Under the pieces are notes generated by a model that saw only the letters and a list, made by a program, of their open reading frames with translations, was not told the origin of the DNA and did no database searches. Below, piece by piece: positions 1-8,915 of a stretch of DNA of 64,000 nt. Within the stretch, counting starts at the first letter, position 1, and each line of letters begins with the position of its first letter. The position numbers and the translations under genes are program-made. The stretch comes from Sphingomonas quercus (GTDB lineage: Bacteria; Pseudomonadota; Alphaproteobacteria; Sphingomonadales; Sphingomonadaceae): positions 124,001-188,000 of the forward strand of contig NZ_JAHKRT010000002.1 in the NCBI RefSeq assembly GCF_018863195.1. The letters are read 5' to 3'.

Positions 1-2
1 TC

Positions 3-1217
3 GTCACCCAGGATTTCGGGGTGCGGTCCGGCGCCGGGCGCTATCTGCTCGGTGTCGCCTATACCGACAGGGACCATGACGGCTTTTATTCGGCAGGCGA
101 GGGTCGCGGCGATCTCGCGGTGACGATCAGCGGCCGCGCCGGCGTCAGCTACGCCAGCGGCGGCTGGCAGATCGATCATGTCTCGGGCAGCGGCACGGCG
201 ATGCTGTCGGGCGGCGGGCTGGCCGGCACGGTTTCGATCGGCTTCCAGTCCGGCACCCTCAACATGAAGCTCGATGTCGTCAACGGCGACACGCTGCGCG
301 TGTGGACCGGCGCCGGGCCGGTCAGCGTCGCCGGCGCGGTGCCGACGGTCGAGATCGCCGGCGCGCTCGGCGGCATGATCACCCTTGCCGACGCGATCAG
401 CCGCACGGTGACCGGCGGCAGCGGCAACGACACGGTGGTGGGCGGGGGCGGCCACGACGTGCTGTTCGGCGGCGCCGGCAATGACCAGCTGTCCGGCGGG
501 GACGGCAATGACCATCTCTACGGCCGCGCCGCCTCGACTGGCGCCGATGGCGACGACGTGCTCGCCGGCGGCAATGGCAGCGACTATCTGCAGGGCAATG
601 CCGGCAATGACCAGCTGTCCGGCGGCGCCGGATCGGATCGCATCCAGGGCGGCGCCGACAATGACGTCCTGCGTGGCGACGACGGCAATGACGTGATGAA
701 CGGCAATCGCGGCCAGGATCGCCTCTATGGCGGCGAGGGCAATGATCTGGCGCGCGGCGGCCAGGACAATGACGAGTTGTTCGGCGATGCCGGGCAGGAC
801 ACGCTGATGGGCGATGTCGGCGACGATCGCCTGAGCGGCGGCGGCGGCATCGACGTGCTGTTCGGCGGCGCGGGGGCGGACCTGTTCCTGTTCACCGGCA
901 CCGACGCGGCCTTCACCATGTCCGGGCCGACCGGCGGCGCCGCCGATGCCATTGCCGACTGGCAGGACGGCGTCGATCATCTCAGCCTCGGCAGCCACGT
1001 CCTGCTGCACGGCGGCAACCAGGCCGACCTTGCCGCGGGCTATGCCTATGCCCAGTCGCTGCTCGACGGCCAGCCGGGGACAGGCGATCTCGCCATCGTC
1101 GGCATCGGCGGCGAGACCTGGCTGTTCTGGGGCAATAACGGCGCCGGCCAGATCGACAGTGCCATCCGCATCGCCAACACCCAGCCGGGGATGATCGAGG
1201 CCAGCGACTTCGTCTGA
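3..1217 (+). CDS. RTX calcium-binding protein, 3' part (N-terminus beyond the window)
   Basis: The frame is open from the left edge, so the start is missing; 404 residues are visible. Near the beginning is a 12-residue DxDxDG...E loop (DRDHDGFYSAGE, nt 66-101), a textbook EF-hand pattern, in a context resembling the tail of the CAP/SCP domains found in secreted RTX proteins. About 16 glycine/aspartate nonapeptides (GGxGxDxLx, nt about 405-880) follow; in known RTX proteins these bind calcium outside the cell. The last ~100 residues are repeat-free and end in ASDFV, as expected for a C-terminal type I secretion signal. This tail and the repeat layout match the RTX protein at 11399, so the two are paralogues. 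The exporter at 5405-10309 is the likely partner. The gene ends 3 bp from a convergent stop. The CAP assignment is tentative because the domain body is not visible. Confidence 0.85.
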   Translation, partial: VTQDFGVRSGAGRYLLGVAYTDRDHDGFYSAGEGRGDLAVTISGRAGVSYASGGWQIDHVSGSGTAMLSGGGLAGTVSIGFQSGTLNMKLDVVNGDTLRVWTGAGPVSVAGAVPTVEIAGALGGMITLADAISRTVTGGSGNDTVVGGGGHDVLFGGAGNDQLSGGDGNDHLYGRAASTGADGDDVLAGGNGSDYLQGNAGNDQLSGGAGSDRIQGGADNDVLRGDDGNDVMNGNRGQDRLYGGEGNDLARGGQDNDELFGDAGQDTLMGDVGDDRLSGGGGIDVLFGGAGADLFLFTGTDAAFTMSGPTGGAADAIADWQDGVDHLSLGSHVLLHGGNQADLAAGYAYAQSLLDGQPGTGDLAIVGIGGETWLFWGNNGAGQIDSAIRIANTQPGMIEASDFV

Positions 1218-1220
1218 ACG

Positions 1221-4200
1221 TCAGCCATACCAGGGCTGGTTCGCGTGGCGGGGCGTCACTTCGAGCGCCGGCGCGTCGAGCAGCGGGTGCCACGCCGGGT
1301 CGTCGGCGAGCCATTCCTGCCAGCGCGCGAGAAAGGCGGCGATCTCGTCTCCGCGCGGCAGTACCTCGCCGCGTGACGCCTTCTCGGCGTGCACCAGCCG
1401 CGCCGCCGGCGTGTAGACGATGCGATAGCCCGCCGCGCGCAGCCGGAGGCACAGGTCGATGTCGTTATATTCGAGGGTGAAGGCCTCGTCGAAGCCGTTC
1501 ACCGCCGCCATCGCCGAGGCCCGCGTCGCGAACACCGCCCCCGTCACCATCGACCATTGCCGCTGGGCCAGCGCCCAATCCTGATAGGTCCCAGCGAAAT
1601 CGGCGCGGCCGGCCCAGGCATGTCCGACGCGGCCGGCGTAGGGCATGATCCCGGCATGCTGCACCCGGCCGTCCTCGTAGCTGAGCCGGGCGCCGACGCC
1701 GCCGACATCACGCTCGACCGCGAAGGTGAGCAGGGCCTTGAGCCAGCCGCCATCCTCCGGGATCAGATCGTCGTTGAGGAAGACGAGCTGTTCTGTCTCT
1801 GCCGCCCGCCACAGGCCGTTCATCTTGGCGGCATAGTTGAACGCGCTGCCCTCGGCGCGCGGGGTCTCGATATGGCGCAGGCGATAGGGGCGCGGCGCTT
1901 CCGCCCAGTCCGGCCGGCCGGCGATATCGTCGCCGACGATCACCGACAGCCGCTCCATCGGCCAGTCCGTCTGCCCCAGCGCGTCGAGCAGGCGGGCGAC
2001 ATAGGGCCGATCCGTGCCGGGGATCGCGCTGCGCCGCGTCGGCACGATCAGCGTCACCGCCGGCGCCTCCCCGGGCGCGAAGCGCCGCGCCACCTCGAGC
2101 AGGCCGGGTGCCTGGCCGGGCGTGACCTCAAGCTCGGGCAGGTGCCGCGCGAGCAGCGCCTGCCGGGCGGCGGCATCGGCGGCTGGCCGGGCCGCATGTC
2201 GCGCCATCAGCACCTCCGGCAGCCGCACGATCGAGAGGCCGGCAGCCGCCGCACGGAGCAGCAGATCGTCCGCGCCCTCCGCCTCGCCGAGCCGCGCCAG
2301 CGCGTCGCGCCGGATGACCAGCGCCGCCTCGTCATAGCCGCGCGCGGCGAGCAGGGCGGGGTCGAACTCCGGGAACAGGCGGAGCTGGTCGGGGTCATCG
2401 CGGGCGAAATCGTCGCCGATGAACAGCGCCGCATCCGGCCGCGCCGCCGCCCAGCGCGCGATCACCGTCTCCAGCGTCGGCGCGGCAAGCGTGCCTCGCG
2501 GCAGCAGCGCCACCCACGGGCTGTCGCCGTCCGCGACCGGCCCCGGGAAGATCGAGGCCGCCACCAGCGGCCCGAACAGATCGCTGTCGAGCGGCAGGCC
2601 GCGCGCGATGTCGCCGGCGACACGCGGCACCGGTGCGCGCCGCGGCGGCGCGGCCAGCGTGTCGCGAAAGCTCTCCGCCATCCGCGCCGCCACCGCATCG
2701 GGGGCGAGCATCGCGGCGATCCTCGCGGCGGCGGCCTCCTGCCGGGTCCGCTCGCCGGCCTCGACGGCCGCCGCGGCCTCGGTCAGCGCGAAGGCCAGCG
2801 CCGGCTCGTCGACCCGCGCCCAGCCATAGCCGGCGAGATAATGGCCGTGATCCTCGTCCAGTACCCATTGTCGCGCCCGCACCGGCCAGCCGGTGGCCGG
2901 GTCGAGCATGTCGCGCGTGCCCGAATAATCGGTGGCGACGACCGCGCGCCCCGCCGCCATCGCTTCGGCGACGGTCAGGCCGAAGCCTTCGGCGCAATGG
3001 GGCGAGGCATAGATGTCGCAGGCCGCCATCAGCCCGGCCAGCTCGTCTGCCGCCATCGCCCGGTCGATCAGCAGCACGCCCTGTGTGCCCTCGGCAAGCT
3101 CGCGGAGCGCGGCGCCATCCTCGGGCCGGTCCATGAGATGCTTGGTCTTGAGCAGCAACCGCCAGCCGCGCCCGCCCAGGCCGGAGGCGGCGAAGGCGCG
3201 GACCAGCGCCGCCGGGTTCTTGCGGACCAGATAGCTCGAACCATCGAACACATAAAGGATGGTGCGCTCGCCATCGCGGACGCCGAGTCGCTCGATGAGG
3301 GAGCGATCGCCCGAGCGGTCTTCCGGCGGCAGCGGATGGGGGATGACGTCGACGGTGGCGTCGGTTTCGCGCGCGAACACCTCCGCGCACCACTGGCTGG
3401 GCGCCCAGATGCGGTCGACGTTCCACAGATCGGCATTCCACGCCGGCGGCAGCGTCTCCATCTCCCAGACCCAATAGCCGATACGGCGCCCGGCGCGGAG
3501 GATGGCGTGGCGCTGGGTATCGTCGAGCAGGTGCCAGCTGTCCGGATTGAGATGGACCAGCGCGATGTCGGCCGGCCCTTCGAACTCCCTGATATCGGCC
3601 GAGGGGCCGAGCGGGCGGTGGACGTGGAAGGGCTTGCGCACCGGCGACAGGTTGATGCGCGCGCCGGTGCGGCGCAGCGCCACGATCAGGTTGCGGCTGG
3701 CCGCGCCGAGGCCGTTATCGTGGTTCCACGGCCCGAAAAAAGCGACGCGCAACGGCCGTTCCGGTAGCGGCGGCAGCGCCGGCCAGCGGGCGAGCAGGTG
3801 GCGCTCGCCGCTGTCGGGAATGCCCGATGGCGCTGGCAGCAGCACCGAGCTCAGCAGGTCGAGGTCGAAGCCGGCCTCGGCGAGCGTCTCGCGCCAGCCG
3901 TCGATATCCGCCTCGGCAAAGGCGCCGCGCAGCAGCAGCAGCTTCACGAACGGAAAGCCGCGCTCGATCAGGCCGCGCCAGTCGAACAGAGTGGGATTGA
4001 TCGCCGCCGGGCTGTCGAACAGCACGGCCACCGAGTGGCCGGCCTCCTCGAGCCGGCTGGTCAGCCGCGCCTCATAGGCGTGGATCACCGCGTCCTTCTC
4101 GTCGAGCAGGCGCACGTCGCGCATGAAATCGTGCAGAGCATAGGAGGACATGAGGCGCGGGCCGAGCGCCAGGAAATAGCTCTGGATATGCCAATGCCAT

Positions 4201-5306
4201 TCATGGCTGGCGGTAAGGCCGACGAGATCGGCCGGATTATCCCGCACCCGGGCGATTATCGCAGCGAGGCTGGCCGGGCTGGAGGGGCCGTAGAGACTGT
4301 CGTTGAGGAGATAGAGACGGTGCGCGCCGTACAGGCCCGGATCGAGGTGCAGCACATGCGCCCAGGCGCCGAAATCCCAGCCGGCATTGGCGCGGACGAT
4401 GACGCCCGCCGCCTGATCGACGAGCGGCTGCGGCAGCTCGACCGGGCGATCGGTGACGACGATCAGCAACACGGCGATGCCGGCCTCGCCGAGCGCCGCG
4501 ACATAAGGCAGCACGTGCGGCTTGATCGTCCCGGCTGGCGAATGGGTGACGAACAGCGCCACCTCGCCGGCGCGCGCCTCCTCGGGCAGCGGCTTCAGGG
4601 TGAGGATGTCGACCGCCCAGGCCGGCGGCGAATCCGGGCGCGGGAGCGGCGGCGCGATGAGCAGCACCGGTGAATGATCGAGCTCCAGGCCGGCCGGCAT
4701 CAATCGCACGGTGATCTCGGCCGACTCGCCCGGATAATCGGCTTTCGCCTCGAAACGTCGGCCGCCATCCTCGCCCGGCGCCTGGAGCGGCGCCCGGCTG
4801 ATCACCGCGCCGTCGCGGCTGAGCTCGATATGGGCGTCGGCTTCATCATCGCCCGGATAGGCGAGGCCCGACAGGTAATAATGCAGCCAGCCGTCGACCC
4901 GGCCGGCGTAGCGCGGCTCCGGGATGGGGGCGCTCTCCGGCGGGGCGAGCTGCGCCAGCGCATTGGCGGCGTGCGGATTGCCGTCCAGCGCCTGGCTGCG
5001 TTCGTAGAGCAGGCGCGCGGCGTCGAGATCGCCGGCGCGCTGGGCCAGCCGGCCGCGGCACAAGGCGAGATCGGCATCGTCCGGGGTGAGCGCCGCCGCC
5101 TGGCGATAGGCAGTGTCGGCACCCTCCAGATCGCCGAGTTCGCCGAGCATGTGGCCGAGCTGGATCCAGATCGCTGCGTCGTTCGGGCGGGACGCCAGCC
5201 ATCGCCGATATTCGTCTGCCGCCTCGGCCCAGGCTCGCGCATCCCGAAAGGCGTCACCCCGGTCGCGGGCGCTTGGCGTCCCGCGTTTCCTGAACCAGCC
5301 GATCAC
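1221..5306 (-). CDS. Giant multidomain glycosyltransferase (TPR + RgpF-like + GT4 + GT2)
   Basis: 1361 residues from the GTG at 5306; an ATG at 5393 is also in frame, but the added ~29 residues look non-coding and run towards the divergent tolC start. Modules in order (rough residues): TPR-like helices 10-130; a beta-rich segment starting AGRVDGW about 135-215; a rhamnan-synthesis-F-like domain about 225-500 (VALFVTHSPAG, GWDFGAW, LLNDSLYGP); a GT-B family 4 glycosyltransferase about 515-890 with the donor-site block GFGLTVAEAMAAGRAVVATD; and a family 2 GT-A domain about 1075-1340 (TLIVPTRR, FLNDDL). Such chains build polysaccharides at the cytoplasmic face of the membrane. The gene is divergent from the type I secretion operon, which suggests a role in decorating the cell surface or the exported protein. 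Acceptor and donor sugars cannot be read from sequence. Confidence 0.85.
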   Translation of the reverse strand: MIGWFRKRGTPSARDRGDAFRDARAWAEAADEYRRWLASRPNDAAIWIQLGHMLGELGDLEGADTAYRQAAALTPDDADLALCRGRLAQRAGDLDAARLLYERSQALDGNPHAANALAQLAPPESAPIPEPRYAGRVDGWLHYYLSGLAYPGDDEADAHIELSRDGAVISRAPLQAPGEDGGRRFEAKADYPGESAEITVRLMPAGLELDHSPVLLIAPPLPRPDSPPAWAVDILTLKPLPEEARAGEVALFVTHSPAGTIKPHVLPYVAALGEAGIAVLLIVVTDRPVELPQPLVDQAAGVIVRANAGWDFGAWAHVLHLDPGLYGAHRLYLLNDSLYGPSSPASLAAIIARVRDNPADLVGLTASHEWHWHIQSYFLALGPRLMSSYALHDFMRDVRLLDEKDAVIHAYEARLTSRLEEAGHSVAVLFDSPAAINPTLFDWRGLIERGFPFVKLLLLRGAFAEADIDGWRETLAEAGFDLDLLSSVLLPAPSGIPDSGERHLLARWPALPPLPERPLRVAFFGPWNHDNGLGAASRNLIVALRRTGARINLSPVRKPFHVHRPLGPSADIREFEGPADIALVHLNPDSWHLLDDTQRHAILRAGRRIGYWVWEMETLPPAWNADLWNVDRIWAPSQWCAEVFARETDATVDVIPHPLPPEDRSGDRSLIERLGVRDGERTILYVFDGSSYLVRKNPAALVRAFAASGLGGRGWRLLLKTKHLMDRPEDGAALRELAEGTQGVLLIDRAMAADELAGLMAACDIYASPHCAEGFGLTVAEAMAAGRAVVATDYSGTRDMLDPATGWPVRARQWVLDEDHGHYLAGYGWARVDEPALAFALTEAAAAVEAGERTRQEAAAARIAAMLAPDAVAARMAESFRDTLAAPPRRAPVPRVAGDIARGLPLDSDLFGPLVAASIFPGPVADGDSPWVALLPRGTLAAPTLETVIARWAAARPDAALFIGDDFARDDPDQLRLFPEFDPALLAARGYDEAALVIRRDALARLGEAEGADDLLLRAAAAGLSIVRLPEVLMARHAARPAADAAARQALLARHLPELEVTPGQAPGLLEVARRFAPGEAPAVTLIVPTRRSAIPGTDRPYVARLLDALGQTDWPMERLSVIVGDDIAGRPDWAEAPRPYRLRHIETPRAEGSAFNYAAKMNGLWRAAETEQLVFLNDDLIPEDGGWLKALLTFAVERDVGGVGARLSYEDGRVQHAGIMPYAGRVGHAWAGRADFAGTYQDWALAQRQWSMVTGAVFATRASAMAAVNGFDEAFTLEYNDIDLCLRLRAAGYRIVYTPAARLVHAEKASRGEVLPRGDEIAAFLARWQEWLADDPAWHPLLDAPALEVTPRHANQPWYG

Positions 5307-5404
5307 CCGTCCGCCCTTATTGCCATTCTCCCCATGGCCCCCTCTAGAGTCTGAAGTCGTGGCTGTAACCCCCCAGACACATTGACTCGCCAAGGAACCC
5401 GGCT

Positions 5405-7081
5405 ATGGCAGCGCCGCCCGCCAATAAACCGGACCTGCGGGCCAGAAATGACGGCACGGTGAAGCCCATCTCCCTATCCGCACGTTCATGGTCGAAACTG
5501 GTCCTCGCGGCGGGGCTGGCGTTCATCGCCCATCCGGTCTCGGCCGAGACGCTGGCCGATGCGGTAGCGGCTGCCTATGCCCGCAATCCCGCGCTCAACG
5601 AGCAGCGCTTCCGCCAGAAGGCGAACGACGAGGGCTATGTGCAGGCCCGCGCCGCCTATGGGCCGCAGCTCAACGGCCAGATCAGCGCTGGCAAGAGCCG
5701 CATCACCGTCGGCGGGCTCGCCGTGCAGGATCAGGAGACCAATACCGCCACCCTGTCGCTCAATCAGCCGCTCTATAGCTCGGGCCGGCTGCGCGGCTCG
5801 CTGGCGGCGGCGCGGGCAAATGTGCTCGCCGGTCAGGAGCAACTCCGCGCCACCGAGCAGCAGCTCGTCCAGAACGTCATCTCCGTCTACGCCGCCGTGC
5901 TGCGCGACGAGGCGCGGCTGGCGGTCGGACGCGAGAACGTCACTGTGCTGCAGGATCAGCTGCGCGAGAATATCGCCCGCCGCCGGGTCGGCGACGTCAC
6001 CCTTACCGACGTCGGGCAGGCGGATTCACGCCTCGCGGCCGCCGAGCTCCAGCTGGCGTCGCTGGAGGCGAGCCTAGCCGTCAGCCGCGGCCAGTATCTC
6101 CAGGTGGTCGGCCACAATCCGGGGACGCTCGCGCCGCTGCCTGACATCGGGCCGATGCCGACCTCGATCGACGACGCTTTCGTCCGGGCCGAGGACAACA
6201 ACCCCGATCTGTCCGTTGCCCGGCTCGTCGAGCAGGTGTCGAGCGCGGAGGCCGCATCGGTGCGCGGCGAGCGCGGCTTCTCGATCAGCGTCGCGGGCCA
6301 GGCATCCTATAGCAATGATCTGCTCCACATCGACGGGCGCAGCGCGCGCAAGACGCTCACCGGGCAGGTGACGCTGTCCCAGCCGCTGTTCAACAGCGGT
6401 GCCATCCAATCCCGGGTGCGCGAGGCGGATGCGCGCAACTCCGCCGATCAGGTGGGTATCGATCAGGCGCGCCGCGCCGCGATGCAGGCGGTGACGCTGG
6501 CCTGGAGCCAGCTTTCGGCCGCCCGCGTGGCGCTCGTCGCCGGCCAGCGGCAGGTGGAATCGGCCCAGCTCGCCTTCGCCGGCATGCAGCGCGAGCAGCG
6601 CAACGGCCTGCGCTCGACCATCGACACGCTCAACGCCGAGCAGGAATTGCAGGCCGCGCAGCTCAATTTCCTGCAGAGCCGCTACAGCGAATATGTCGCC
6701 CGCGGGTCGCTGCTCGCGGCGGTCGGCACGCTGCGGGCAAAGACGATCGCGAGTGATGTCGAGGTCTATGATCCGGAGGAGAATTTCCGCCGGGTCCGCC
6801 ACGCCGGCATGACCCCGCTCGAGCCGATCGCGATGGGGCTGGACCGCATCGGCTCGGCGGCGGTGCGCCGCCCGCTGTCCGCCAACCTCACCGGCGAGGG
6901 CGCGCCGCGTCCGGATCAGGCGCCGGCGCTGCCCGAAAAGCCCGGCGCCGCCTTGACGGAACAGCCCCTGGTGCCGATCAACCAGAGCCGCGTCGTGCCG
7001 GCGTCCGAGCTGCCCGGCGGCCTGCCGCGCACCGGCGCGCTGCCCGATCGACCCGCTACGCCGCCGGACGCGGTCCGCTAG
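5405..7081 (+). CDS. TolC family outer-membrane channel of a type I secretion system
   Basis: 558 residues. The ATG at 5405 follows an AAGGA box by 7 nt; the N-terminus has a charged stretch, then a hydrophobic segment ending VSAETL, a cleavable signal peptide. The mature part opens with the usual TolC helix pattern (ADAVAAAYARNPALNEQR) and carries two homologous outer-membrane-efflux halves rich in Q, A and L coiled coil (LSLNQPLYSSGR near 115, LSQPLFNSGAI near 325). The last ~110 residues are a proline-rich tail beyond the usual TolC length. It forms the outer-membrane duct through which the ABC exporter and HlyD-like adaptor next door push substrate in one step. It is first in a T1SS operon with the two following genes and probably serves the RTX proteins on both sides. 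Confidence 0.93.
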   Translation: MAAPPANKPDLRARNDGTVKPISLSARSWSKLVLAAGLAFIAHPVSAETLADAVAAAYARNPALNEQRFRQKANDEGYVQARAAYGPQLNGQISAGKSRITVGGLAVQDQETNTATLSLNQPLYSSGRLRGSLAAARANVLAGQEQLRATEQQLVQNVISVYAAVLRDEARLAVGRENVTVLQDQLRENIARRRVGDVTLTDVGQADSRLAAAELQLASLEASLAVSRGQYLQVVGHNPGTLAPLPDIGPMPTSIDDAFVRAEDNNPDLSVARLVEQVSSAEAASVRGERGFSISVAGQASYSNDLLHIDGRSARKTLTGQVTLSQPLFNSGAIQSRVREADARNSADQVGIDQARRAAMQAVTLAWSQLSAARVALVAGQRQVESAQLAFAGMQREQRNGLRSTIDTLNAEQELQAAQLNFLQSRYSEYVARGSLLAAVGTLRAKTIASDVEVYDPEENFRRVRHAGMTPLEPIAMGLDRIGSAAVRRPLSANLTGEGAPRPDQAPALPEKPGAALTEQPLVPINQSRVVPASELPGGLPRTGALPDRPATPPDAVR

Positions 7082-7109
7082 GCCCATATATCATGAACCG
7101 AGATCATCC

Positions 7110-8915
7110 ATGGCGCTGAACCCGCTCCCGAAGGCCAAGAACCCGAACGAGCCGGGGCCGCTGCTGCGCGCACTGCGCCTGGGTTATGGGCCGTTCGCCT
7201 TCGCGGCGCTGTTCGGCCTGGTCTCGAACCTGCTCTACCTGGCGCTGCCGCTCTACACCAATCAGGTGTACAGCCGGGTGCTGACCAGCCATTCACTGCC
7301 GACGCTGATGGTGCTGACGCTGGGCGCGGCGTTCGTGTTCCTCGTTTCCTCGGTGATCGACCATTATCGCGCGCAGGTGCTGACCGGCTTCGGCGTGGTG
7401 TTCGATGCGCAACTCGCCAGCCGCACCTTCGCGGCGCTGTTCGACGCCGCGGTGCGCCGCCAGGGCACGCGCTCCCAGTCGCTGCGCGATCTCGACACCG
7501 TGCGTCAGGCGGTGTCCGGGCCGGCGATCGGGGCGCTGTTCGACGTGCCGTGGATCCCGATCTTCCTGCTGATCCTGTTCATCATCGACCCGCTGATCGG
7601 CGCGATCACTTTCTTCGGCGGCATATTCCTCGTCGTTTTCACGATCCTGCAGGAGCGCGCCACCAAGGAGCCGATGAAGGAGGCGACGAACGCCGCCTTG
7701 CAAAGCTACGTCTTCACCGACGCGGCACTACGCAATGGCGAGGTGGTGCGCGCGCTCGGCATGCTGCCGACGCTCGGCCGGCAATGGGCGCGGCTGCGCC
7801 ACATCTCGGTGGCGGCGGGGGTCAGGTCCGGCGAACGGACCAGCTTCTATTCCGGCTCGATCCGCTTCGTGCGGATGCTGATCCAGATCCTGACGGTGGC
7901 CGCCGGCGCCTATCTGGTGATGGAGCGCTCGATCCCGTCCGGGATGTTGTTCGCCAACATGATCCTCGCTTCGCGCGCGCTGGCGCCGATCGAGCGCATC
8001 GTCGGATCGTGGCGGATCCTGTTCGAGGCGATGCAGTCCTATCGCCGGCTGGAGGCGACGCTGGAAGGCTATGAGCCGCCGGTGCCGGTGACCCAGTTGC
8101 CGGTGCCGCAGGGCGGGCTGACGGTGGAGAATGTCAGCTTCGCCCCGCAGGGCGCCGCGGCGCTGACCCTCATCAACCTGAATTTCCGCGTCAATCCGGG
8201 CGATTTCGTCGGCATTGCGGGGCCGTCGGGCGCCGGCAAGTCGACGCTGGCGCGTTTGTTGTGCGGCATCTGGAAGCCCAATTCGGGCACGGTGCGGCTC
8301 GACGGCGCCGACGTCTACACCTGGGATCGCGAGGATTTCGGCCACCACGTCGCCTACCTGCCTCAGGATACCGAACTGTTCACCGGCACGGTGCGCGACA
8401 ATATCTGCCGCTTCCGCCCGGAGGCGACGGACGAGGAGGTCGTCAAGGCCGCGCAGACCGCCAATGCCCATGAGATGATCCTGCGCCTGCCCAAGGGCTA
8501 TGAGACGGAGCTTGGCGAGGGCGGCCAGGCGCTGTCCGCCGGCCAGCGCCAGCGCGTCGGGCTGGCGCGCACCGTGTTCGGCGATCCCAAGGTGGTGGTG
8601 CTGGACGAGCCCAACGCCAATCTCGACAATGACGGCGAGGCCGCGCTCAATCAGGCGATGGCGCGGATGAAGGAGCGTGGCGCCACCGTCATCGTCATCT
8701 CCCACAAGACCTCGGCGTTCGAGCATGCCGACAAGATCCTGCTGCTCAACAACGGCCAGATGGCCGGCTACGGCCCCCGCGAGGAGATCGTGAAGGCCCT
8801 TACCGAGCGGCGTCAGGCAGCGCTGCAGGCCGCCAGGACCAGGGCCGTCAGGCCGCCCGCCGCGCCCCCTGGCGCCGACGAGGCACCCAATGTTCCGGCG
8901 GAGGCCCGGCCATGA
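7110..8915 (+). CDS. Type I secretion ABC transporter (permease fused to ATPase)
   Basis: 601 residues in the PrtD/HlyB-like layout: an N-terminal hydrophobic half with about six transmembrane helices (residues ~20-310) and a C-terminal nucleotide-binding domain with Walker A GPSGAGKST (~370), a Q-loop (YLPQD), ABC signature LSAGQRQR (~475), Walker B VVVLDEP (~495) and the switch histidine in ISHKTS. There is no N-terminal C39 peptidase or peptidase-like domain, so it belongs to the group that reads uncleaved C-terminal signals, which fits RTX substrates. It sits 28 bp after tolC and its stop overlaps the next start by 4 nt (ATGA), indicating translational coupling. It energises passage of the RTX protein across the inner membrane. 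Confidence 0.95.
   Translation: MALNPLPKAKNPNEPGPLLRALRLGYGPFAFAALFGLVSNLLYLALPLYTNQVYSRVLTSHSLPTLMVLTLGAAFVFLVSSVIDHYRAQVLTGFGVVFDAQLASRTFAALFDAAVRRQGTRSQSLRDLDTVRQAVSGPAIGALFDVPWIPIFLLILFIIDPLIGAITFFGGIFLVVFTILQERATKEPMKEATNAALQSYVFTDAALRNGEVVRALGMLPTLGRQWARLRHISVAAGVRSGERTSFYSGSIRFVRMLIQILTVAAGAYLVMERSIPSGMLFANMILASRALAPIERIVGSWRILFEAMQSYRRLEATLEGYEPPVPVTQLPVPQGGLTVENVSFAPQGAAALTLINLNFRVNPGDFVGIAGPSGAGKSTLARLLCGIWKPNSGTVRLDGADVYTWDREDFGHHVAYLPQDTELFTGTVRDNICRFRPEATDEEVVKAAQTANAHEMILRLPKGYETELGEGGQALSAGQRQRVGLARTVFGDPKVVVLDEPNANLDNDGEAALNQAMARMKERGATVIVISHKTSAFEHADKILLLNNGQMAGYGPREEIVKALTERRQAALQAARTRAVRPPAAPPGADEAPNVPAEARP

Noticed and set aside
405-880. Short tandem repeats that could look like a CRISPR array
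   Set aside because: The repeats are coding (9-residue RTX units), in frame, and have no uniform spacers.
1389-3767. 792-codon open frame opposite the glycosyltransferase
   Set aside because: Arg/Gln/His-rich antisense frame typical of high-GC DNA; the minus-strand frame has clear catalytic domains.
5307-5393. Longer start (ATG 5393) for the TPR glycosyltransferase
   Set aside because: The added residues have no coding character and would extend into the tolC promoter.
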